Source: Vulcanimicrobiota bacterium
GTDB taxonomy: Bacteria; Vulcanimicrobiota; Vulcanimicrobiia; Vulcanimicrobiales; Vulcanimicrobiaceae
Reading direction: 5' to 3'
DNA: 10,826 bases
Assembly (NCBI GenBank): GCA_014305015.1
Contig: JACRUB010000050.1
Coordinates: 1 to 10,826, forward strand
Shown here: positions 5,263 to 10,826 of the stretch, in pieces
How the letters are laid out: each line of letters begins with the position of its first letter
Numbering within the stretch: the first letter of the stretch is position 1
The notes under the pieces: generated by a model
Databases searched by the model: none
Told to the model about the DNA's origin: nothing
Seen by the model: only the letters and a program-made list of their open reading frames with translations
Translations under genes and position numbers: made by a program

Positions 5263-7420
5263 AGAGTTTTTCTAAAGGTGCGTATTTAAGCATAACCATC
5301 TTCTGCCCGACGTTCGGGAAGTTGATGGTGAGCAGCCCATCGCCGCCGCCGCCGACCACTCCGGCTACGACGCCCTCACCCCATTTGGGATGGCGGACGC
5401 GATCGCCGGCCTGCAAGTCCATCTTCATGCCGGCACCGGCATTTTCGTGGATGGAGACTTCGCGCCAGCGGCCACCGGCCGGACGCGGCAAGACCACACC
5501 GCCGAGCATCTCAACGGACGGCATTTCTTCCAAGAATCGCGATTTCGGATGGGCGAACGTGTTGCCGAAGAGCGTGCGGCGTTCCGCATACGAGAGGAAG
5601 AGCTTGTCCATCGCACGCGTAACGCCAACGTAGGCGAGGCGGCGCTCTTCTTCGAGCTCCGTCATATCTACGAGCGCGCGGCTGTGCGGGAAGACACCTT
5701 CTTCGAGGCCCGTGAGGAATACGACCGGGAACTCAAGGCCCTTGGCGCCGTGCATCGTCATGAGCGTGACGTACGACGATGTCGGATCGAGCGTGTCGAG
5801 ATCGCTGATCAGTGCGATGTTGCCAAGGAAATCGGCCAGCGTGTCGGTTGAATTGATGCTTTCGAATTCACGAGCAACGCCGACGAGCTCTTGAAGATTC
5901 TCAAGACGCGTGCGGGCTTCATTCGTATCTTCGTTCTGCAGTTCGCGAACGTAGCCTGATTCTTCCATGACCGCAACCAGCAGGTCGCTGATCGAGAGCG
6001 AATCCAGGCGCTCGCGCCAATTGCCGACGAGTTCCGCAAAGCGTTCGAGTTCTTTTTGCTTTTTCGGTACGGCGCGCTTGAGCAGTTCTTTATCGAACAC
6101 CGCTTCGCCGACCGACATTTTAGCATCGTTGGCTGCATCGACCAAGCTCGCGAGAGTCTGTGCCCCGATGCTGCGGCGCGGCACGTTGACGATCCGCTTG
6201 AATGCAATCGCATCCGAAGGATTGAGAATGTAGCGCAGGTACGAGATGATGTCTTTGATTTCTTGACGGGCGTAGAATCCGACGCCGCCTACCACGCGGT
6301 AGGGGATGCCTTCGGAAATCATCGCTTCTTCAAAAACGCGAGATTGCGCGTTCGTGCGATAGAGGATCAAGAAGTCGCGGTAGGCCGACCCTTCGCGAAC
6401 CGATTCCTTAATTTTCTCGACGACGTAGCGCGCTTCGGCGCGCTCGGTCTCGGCGCGGAAGGCCGTGACGATTTCGCCTTCTGCCCGCTTCGTGAACAGC
6501 TTCTTCGGATGACGGGTCTTGTTATTCTCGACGAGTTCGCTTGCGGCAGTCAGGATGGTCTGCGTGCTGCGATAGTTTTCTTCGAGATTAAAAACTTTGG
6601 CGCCCGGAAAATCTTCTTCGAAGCGCAGAATCATTTTATAATCGCTGCCGCGCCATGAATAGATCGACTGATCGTCGTCACCGACCACCGTAATATTCTT
6701 GTGCTCGCCCGAGAAGAGCGTCAGCAGTTTGTACTGCGCAAAGTTGACGTCTTGATACTCGTCGACCAGCACGTAACGGAACTTGTTTTGGTAGCGCGTA
6801 CGGACTTCTTTATCTTCTTCGAACAGGCGGATCGTTTTGCCGATCAGATCGTCGAAATCCAAGCTGTTGGATTCCGAGAGACGCCGCTCGTATTCCTTAT
6901 AGACGTTTCCGTAGCGCTCGCCGATGAACGATGCGTGCTTCTCCAAATACTGATCCGGCGTTTGCAGCACGTTCTTGGCCTTGCTGATTTCAGCGAGACA
7001 CGCGCCCGGCGTGAGTTGGCGCTCGTCGTAATCCAAGTCGGCAAGAATATCTTTGATCACGGCACGTTGATCGGTGTCATCGATGATGGCGAAGTTCGGC
7101 GTGATGCCGATCTTCTTTCCGTCGCGGCGCAAAATGCGCACGCACATCGAATGGAACGTGCCAACCCACAGATCGCGGGCGGCATCGCCGACCATGCGCT
7201 CGAGGCGCGATTTCATCTCTCCGGCGGCCTTATTCGTGAAGGTGACGGAAAGGATGCGATCCGGGAAGACTTCCAGCTCGTGGAGCAAATGGGCGATCCG
7301 GTGGGTCAGGACGCGAGTCTTGCCGCTACCGGCGCCCGCGAATATCAAACAAGGGCCGTTCGCGTGGCGAACGGCGGCGGCTTGTATGTCGTTAAGTGTT
7401 TCTAAATCGGCGATCATCAC
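5261..7420 (-). CDS. pcrA: ATP-dependent DNA helicase PcrA (UvrD/Rep family)
   Basis: A superfamily 1A 3'-5' DNA helicase used in excision repair, replication restart and transcription-coupled processes. The 719-residue protein is complete. Motifs in order: Q-motif LNDIQAAAV (9-17), Walker A GAGSGKT (29-35), Ia SVTFTNKAA (58-66), Walker B DEYQD (220-224), III VVGDDDQSIYSWRG (245-258), IV ENYRST (281-286), V VTLMTMHGAKGLEF (551-564) and VI EERRLAYVGVTRA (591-603). The C-terminus from about 668, DRVRHPKWGEGVV followed by a Gly-rich turn and ending YAPLEKL, matches the PcrA Tudor-like domain that contacts RNA polymerase. The start is GTG at 7420 or the adjacent ATG at 7417; neither has a good ribosome site. 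It follows the glycosidase-like gene by 43 bases with no clear terminator, so it may be co-transcribed with the glycan genes. Confidence 0.97.
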   Translation of the reverse strand: MMIADLETLNDIQAAAVRHANGPCLIFAGAGSGKTRVLTHRIAHLLHELEVFPDRILSVTFTNKAAGEMKSRLERMVGDAARDLWVGTFHSMCVRILRRDGKKIGITPNFAIIDDTDQRAVIKDILADLDYDERQLTPGACLAEISKAKNVLQTPDQYLEKHASFIGERYGNVYKEYERRLSESNSLDFDDLIGKTIRLFEEDKEVRTRYQNKFRYVLVDEYQDVNFAQYKLLTLFSGEHKNITVVGDDDQSIYSWRGSDYKMILRFEEDFPGAKVFNLEENYRSTQTILTAASELVENNKTRHPKKLFTKRAEGEIVTAFRAETERAEARYVVEKIKESVREGSAYRDFLILYRTNAQSRVFEEAMISEGIPYRVVGGVGFYARQEIKDIISYLRYILNPSDAIAFKRIVNVPRRSIGAQTLASLVDAANDAKMSVGEAVFDKELLKRAVPKKQKELERFAELVGNWRERLDSLSISDLLVAVMEESGYVRELQNEDTNEARTRLENLQELVGVAREFESINSTDTLADFLGNIALISDLDTLDPTSSYVTLMTMHGAKGLEFPVVFLTGLEEGVFPHSRALVDMTELEEERRLAYVGVTRAMDKLFLSYAERRTLFGNTFAHPKSRFLEEMPSVEMLGGVVLPRPAGGRWREVSIHENAGAGMKMDLQAGDRVRHPKWGEGVVAGVVGGGGDGLLTINFPNVGQKMVMLKYAPLEKL

Positions 7421-7463
7421 TCGTATCTATTCGCCATTCGCCGTTTTTTGCCTCGGCGGGTGT

Positions 7464-8519
7464 TTACCGCGCGATTTTCAGACCCTTGGCGGGCCTGTCC
7501 GCGAGCGCGCACGCGCTTGCTAAATACGCTAGCGTGGACTCCGCGCCCATGTTTGGATTGGCCCCATGCGGATCGATTCCATCGCGGCAACCGCCACGTT
7601 CCACCATCTCAACCCCGTCGGTATTGTGGCCGTAGAACCAGTCAAATCCGAGTTGCGCGACTGCGATAAAAGCCGGATCCGAGGTACATTCGTATGCCAC
7701 GAGCGCGGCATCAACCAGCGAAGCGACCTCGAGTGGCTGCTGCCCATAGCGGGCCCGGCTGCCACCCCGGACGTACCAACCGTTGCTCCCAATCGGCACG
7801 AACATGCCGTTTTCGACGACGACGCGTTCATAGAAGGCGAACGTCCGCAGCCCGATCGCGATCAGCTCATCGTCCCGCAGAGCGAGCCCGGCGCGCAGCA
7901 TTGCCTCGCACAGACGAGCGTTATCGTAGGTCATTTCGTTTTCGAACCATTGCCAATCGGCGTCGCGATTTGCCAGGTAGGCGGCTTTAATTGCATCGGC
8001 CAGCGGACGGAGTAACTCGCGGCACAGGTTCGGATCTTTTAGCTCGGATTCACACGCATGGGTAATCCCGATAATCGTGTACGCAATGGAGCGCAGGTAG
8101 CGCAGGTCCGCAAAGCGCGGCATTGCCTTTTCGAGCATCCGTCCGCACACTTCACGCCACGAATCGCGGTTACCGTAACGCATGCCGTAGCCGAGTGCCC
8201 AAATGGTGCGCCCGAACGAATCTTCCGTGCCGCGATCGTCAAGCCAGCGGCGGTCGAAACTCATGAAATTGTGGAACCAGCCGTCGTCCATCTGGGCGTC
8301 GTGCAAGAAGGAAAGGTAGACCGAGGCAAGCTTTGCCGCCGTCTCGTTGCGCGGCTCCAATTCCAACTTTGCAAGCGCAACCATGAATGCGCGGGAGACG
8401 TCGTCGCTACAATAGCCGGTCGAGCGGTTCGGCACATCGTGGGTGGCATGCTGAATGATGCCGGTGTCGTCGCTGAGCGACAGCAAGTGGTCGAGCGGCG
8501 GCGCGCTGATCTTACGCAT
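7464..8519 (-). CDS. Six-hairpin glycosidase-like protein, partner of GT4
   Basis: A 351-residue protein that looks like an (alpha/alpha)6-barrel of the six-hairpin glycosidase superfamily, built from paired helices. No signal peptide or membrane segment is evident, so it is probably cytoplasmic. Conserved-looking segments are HATHDVPNRSTGYCSDD (24-40), GTEDSFGRTIWALGY (97-111), WFENEMTYDNARL (191-203), QQPLEVA (260-266) and DPHGANPNMGAESTLAYL (316-333). Acidic residues in these (D39, D40, E99, D100, D199, E265) are candidates for catalysis, but I cannot name a general acid or base. The ATG at 8519 overlaps the GT4 stop by 8 bases; the frame is open to a TTG at 8555 but nothing supports it. 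Proteins of this kind, as I recall, often sit next to GT4 enzymes. Fold is likely, activity unknown; it may hydrolyse, epimerise or only bind a glycan. Confidence 0.75.
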   Translation of the reverse strand: MRKISAPPLDHLLSLSDDTGIIQHATHDVPNRSTGYCSDDVSRAFMVALAKLELEPRNETAAKLASVYLSFLHDAQMDDGWFHNFMSFDRRWLDDRGTEDSFGRTIWALGYGMRYGNRDSWREVCGRMLEKAMPRFADLRYLRSIAYTIIGITHACESELKDPNLCRELLRPLADAIKAAYLANRDADWQWFENEMTYDNARLCEAMLRAGLALRDDELIAIGLRTFAFYERVVVENGMFVPIGSNGWYVRGGSRARYGQQPLEVASLVDAALVAYECTSDPAFIAVAQLGFDWFYGHNTDGVEMVERGGCRDGIDPHGANPNMGAESTLAYLASACALADRPAKGLKIAR

Positions 8520-9696
8520 ATTGCAATGTATCCGGTTGCGGAGCGAGTTCGGCAAACATACTTCCGTAGGCGGCGGCGACGTGCGGCCACGTCATCTGAC
8601 GGCCGAAGCGATAGGCCCGGCGTTCGGTGCTGCGGCGCAGCGCCGGATCATCCAGCAGGGCGCCGACGTACTGCGCGATTGAATAAGCATCGCGGAATTT
8701 GCACAAGAACCCGCGATTGTGCGCGAGCACTTCTTGCGCATACAGATACGGCGTCGAAACGATGGCTTTTCCGCAACCCACCGCATATGCAAGCGTACCA
8801 CTCACGATCTGCGTCGGATTGAGATACGGTGTGAGATAGATGTCCGTTGCGGCCAGATAATTGACCAGCTCATCGAAATCGAGATACTTATCGATCAACG
8901 TCACGTTGTTCTTCAGACCGTATTCTAAAATCTTGGCTTGGAGCGATTCGCGGTACGACTCGCCTTCTTGACGGCGCACGACCGGATGCGTCTCGCCGAG
9001 GATTAAGTAGAGTGCGTCGGGATGGCTCTTGACGACGTCGCGCATGGCGTCGATCGCATATTCCAAACCTTTGCCGCGATTGATCAACCCAAAGGTCGAG
9101 ATCACCATGCGCTGCCCGACGCCGAACGATGCTTTCGCATTATCGGTCGAGCGGAAGGGCACATCCGGAACGCCGTGATGAATCACGCGGATAAGGTCGC
9201 GGTCGATGCCATACACCGATTCCAGCAGCCGTTTTCCCGTTTCCGAAAGTGCAACAACGGAGGTAACGTTCGCGCAAATCTCGCGCGTTACGCGCAACAT
9301 TTGCTCGTCGGGTTCCGGCAGAATCGTATGCAGCGTGATGGCGATCGGTTTCTCGCAAAGCTTTAGAAGGTCGATCAGCCACTCGCCGCGTTCGCCGCCG
9401 AAGAGTCCGTACTCGTGCTGAATGTTGAGCAACTCCGCCGGGTGCGCGTTGATAACGGAGGCGACATAGCGATACGAATCGCGGTCTTCTTCCATGAGGC
9501 GAGCAACGATTTCGGGACCGTAGTGGCGCACGTCGCCACCCGGCTCGTCGATCGCGATGATCTCGCTCTTCGTATGAAAAGCGGCGTCGAACGACTCCAC
9601 GACGTCCTTCGTAAAGGTGGCGATTCCACACTCCCGCGGAGGGAACGAGCCCATGAAAAGGATGCGTGGAACTGGGCCCGCGGCATACGCGTCCAT
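8512..9696 (-). CDS. GT4-family glycosyltransferase
   Basis: A GT-B fold, retaining-type glycosyltransferase expected to act in the cytoplasm or at the inner membrane face with an NDP-sugar. From the ATG at 9696 it has 394 residues. The N-terminal domain carries RILFMGSFPPRECGIATFT (11-29) and NIQHEYGLFGGERGEWL (91-107); the donor domain carries TFGLINRGKGLEYAIDAM (201-218, with Lys209 of the usual RxxKG region) and SGTLAYAVGCGKAIVSTPY (299-317) followed by YAQEVL, the local form of the E-x7-E region. No membrane helix is seen. Two further in-frame starts exist: TTG at 9714, 6 bases after AGGGAG, and GTG at 9750. TTG has the better ribosome site; ATG lies closer to the conserved fold. The 8-base overlap with the glycosidase-like gene implies coupled expression. 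Acceptor and sugar are unknown. Confidence 0.92.
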   Translation of the reverse strand: MDAYAAGPVPRILFMGSFPPRECGIATFTKDVVESFDAAFHTKSEIIAIDEPGGDVRHYGPEIVARLMEEDRDSYRYVASVINAHPAELLNIQHEYGLFGGERGEWLIDLLKLCEKPIAITLHTILPEPDEQMLRVTREICANVTSVVALSETGKRLLESVYGIDRDLIRVIHHGVPDVPFRSTDNAKASFGVGQRMVISTFGLINRGKGLEYAIDAMRDVVKSHPDALYLILGETHPVVRRQEGESYRESLQAKILEYGLKNNVTLIDKYLDFDELVNYLAATDIYLTPYLNPTQIVSGTLAYAVGCGKAIVSTPYLYAQEVLAHNRGFLCKFRDAYSIAQYVGALLDDPALRRSTERRAYRFGRQMTWPHVAAAYGSMFAELAPQPDTLQYA

Positions 9697-9720
9697 GGAC
9701 GACCGACCTGCCAAGAAGAA

Positions 9721-9726
9721 CTCCCT
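9721..9726 (-). promoter_or_regulatory. Candidate ribosome binding site for the GT4 gene
   Basis: AGGGAG on the minus strand. It is 6 bases before an in-frame TTG (9714) but 24 bases before the ATG (9696). If used, it adds six residues (MAGRSS) to the GT4 protein. The only alternative before the ATG is AGG at a 10-base spacing. Confidence 0.45.
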
Positions 9727-9797
9727 ACGCCAGCTTGCAGCACTGAACACGTACGCTGGGCGGTGCTGGCGATGCCCGGACGTACTTCGTATGTCTT

Positions 9798-9817
9798 ACC
9801 CGTGTGGGTCTTTTTTT
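9798..9817 (+). terminator. Possible short terminator on the plus strand
   Basis: ACCC-GTGT-GGGT followed by C and seven T on the plus strand, the only strand-reversed signal in the window. The stem is only 4 bp, so the call is weak. It lies in the 126-base gap between the nucleotidyltransferase and the GT4 gene. An imperfect hairpin lies just upstream at 9751-9785. On the minus strand the same bases are an A7 tract before a hairpin and would not terminate transcription. Confidence 0.3.
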
Positions 9818-9822
9818 GAAAC

Positions 9823-10826
9823 CTACCGAGCCTGAGCCAGCGGGGCGGTTGGTCCAACTTTTGTTCCCGGTTCAAGAATCGTGCCGGGGGCAATCTCGGT
9901 GTCGTGCCCGATGACGCTTCCGCTGTGTATTTTCGAGTCGGCCCCGATTCGCGACCCGGTCGCGATGATGGCATCTTCGATCTCCACACCCTCGCCGATG
10001 GAGACATGGTCCCACAGGACCGAGTTTCGGATTTTGGCCCCCTTGCCGATTCGGCACCCTTCCCCCAGCACCACGTTGGGCCCGACGAAGGCACCTTCTT
10101 CAATGACGACGTTCCCGTCGATGTGGACGGGAGGCACGATAGTTCCCGCATAGGCTTCCATCAAGTCCTGACCCGTGAGGCCGGGCTCGAGTTGCAGAGG
10201 CATGCGGCCAAGCAGAATATCACGGTGGGCGTCCAGATAGTGCTCGGGACGCCCGACGTCGAGCCAGTAGTCGTTCGTCGTGTAGGCGTACAGAGGGTTG
10301 CCCTCTGCCAAAATTCTCGGAAACGTCTCGCGCTCAATCGAGACCGGCCGGCCGGCGGGGATCATATCGAGAACTTTGCGCTCGAGCAAATACGTGCCGG
10401 CGTTGATTTCATCGGTCGGCGCTTCTTCGCGCGGCGGTTTTTCCACGAATTGCGAGACGCGCCCGTTCGCATCGTGAACGACGCAGCCGAACGCGGAGGG
10501 ATCTTCTACCTTAATAAGGTGCAGAACCCCGAGGCCGCCTTTTTCTTTGTGGTAGCGCATCATCGCGGTCAGATCGAGGCTTGTGAGCACATCGCCGTTG
10601 AGCATGAAGAACGGTCCGTTAATGTGCTCTTCTACGTTCTTGATTGCGCCGGCAGTGCCGAGCGGTGTTTCTTCAATAACATAGGTGATCTTCATACCGA
10701 GACGGCTGCCGTCGCCGAAATAATCGGTAATAGCCTGCGGCATGTAGCCGGCGGGCAGAATGACGTCCTTAATGCCGGCCGCATAGAGCCGTTCGAGTGT
10801 CCGTGCCAAAAACGGAACGTTCATGA
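9823..10826 (-). CDS. Sugar-nucleotide pyrophosphorylase with beta-helix domain, N-terminus cut
   Basis: A mannose-1-phosphate guanylyltransferase-like or glucose-1-phosphate-type nucleotidyltransferase that makes an NDP-sugar in the cytoplasm. The gene runs off the window: the first visible residues, MNVPFLARTLERL, match the segment just after the signature loop and KP-V-P motif, so roughly 25-30 residues, including that loop, are missing and the ATG at 10824 is internal. Numbering from that Met, visible features are LGTAGAI (55-61), NGDVL (76-80), VEKP (127-130), NAGTYLLE (141-148) and WLDVGRPEHY (187-196). From about 233 to 322 run hexapeptide repeats of a left-handed beta-helix, used for oligomerisation or regulation. 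The stop is TAG at 9823. No terminator follows on this strand, so it is probably co-transcribed with the GT4 gene, which may use its product. Sugar and nucleotide cannot be decided. Confidence 0.92.
   Translation of the reverse strand, partial: MNVPFLARTLERLYAAGIKDVILPAGYMPQAITDYFGDGSRLGMKITYVIEETPLGTAGAIKNVEEHINGPFFMLNGDVLTSLDLTAMMRYHKEKGGLGVLHLIKVEDPSAFGCVVHDANGRVSQFVEKPPREEAPTDEINAGTYLLERKVLDMIPAGRPVSIERETFPRILAEGNPLYAYTTNDYWLDVGRPEHYLDAHRDILLGRMPLQLEPGLTGQDLMEAYAGTIVPPVHIDGNVVIEEGAFVGPNVVLGEGCRIGKGAKIRNSVLWDHVSIGEGVEIEDAIIATGSRIGADSKIHSGSVIGHDTEIAPGTILEPGTKVGPTAPLAQAR

Noticed and set aside
6701..7405. Long open frame on the plus strand opposite pcrA (similar ones at 4550-5275, 6056-6658, 3029-3754 and 8058-8822)
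   Set aside because: These are antisense to genes with full sets of family motifs, and their translations are low-complexity and unrecognisable. They arise from the codon bias of the real genes.
7429..7442. Tandem 7-base repeat ATTCGCC ATTCGCC before pcrA
   Set aside because: Only two copies, and no link to a promoter, ribosome site or known element; probably chance.
9697..9750. GT4 gene starting at GTG 9750
   Set aside because: No ribosome site precedes the GTG and the added residues do not extend a recognised domain. ATG 9696 or TTG 9714 are better supported.
9697..9822. Riboswitch in the gap before the GT4 gene
   Set aside because: The minus-strand bases do not match the cyclic-di-GMP, preQ1 or other riboswitch cores I could recall, and the clearest hairpin pairs better on the opposite strand.
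10822..10824. ATG at 10824 as the true start of the nucleotidyltransferase
   Set aside because: The protein would lack the nucleotide-binding signature loop. The residues after this Met match an internal family segment, so the gene continues beyond the window.

Overview
The window is a dense bacterial chromosome segment of moderately high GC. All ten genes that can be supported lie on the minus strand, so transcription runs from high to low coordinates. There are no rRNAs, tRNAs, insertion sequences, phage genes or CRISPR arrays. The DapG-like aspartokinase, the PcrA-type helicase with its C-terminal RNA-polymerase-binding domain, and a TagA/CpsF-family enzyme suggest a Gram-positive or other 'Terrabacteria'-like lineage, perhaps an uncultured phylum. 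Sequence inspection alone cannot place it further.

Upstream block (10826 to 7464): a sugar-nucleotide pyrophosphorylase with a left-handed beta-helix tail, cut by the window edge; a GT4 glycosyltransferase; and a six-hairpin glycosidase-like protein whose start overlaps the GT4 stop by 8 bases. These look like a polysaccharide or glycan module: activated sugar, transfer, and trimming or recognition. A complete pcrA (UvrD/Rep-family helicase) follows after only 43 bases.

Boundary (5141 to 5262): pcrA ends inside a large dyad of about 108 bp. Read through from pcrA it would fold into a long hairpin followed by a U-tract, as in an intrinsic terminator. A perfect TATAAT sits in the loop, pointing at dapB. 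A transcript starting there would lack the left arm and so could not form the terminator. This is the most unusual structure in the window.

Downstream block (5140 to 1): dapB, asd, aspartate kinase, dapA, a TagA/WecG glycosyltransferase and a second sugar nucleotidyltransferase (cut by the window edge). All five junctions are 4-base start/stop overlaps (four ATGA, one TTGA), so this is almost certainly one translationally coupled operon. The first four enzymes take aspartate to tetrahydrodipicolinate, the precursor of lysine and of the meso-diaminopimelate in peptidoglycan. The last two would make a sugar nucleotide and add an N-acetylmannosamine-type sugar to a lipid-linked glycan. The operon therefore appears to join wall cross-link precursor supply to synthesis of a surface glycan. 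I found no clearly unprecedented enzyme system; the novelty is in regulatory architecture and gene grouping.
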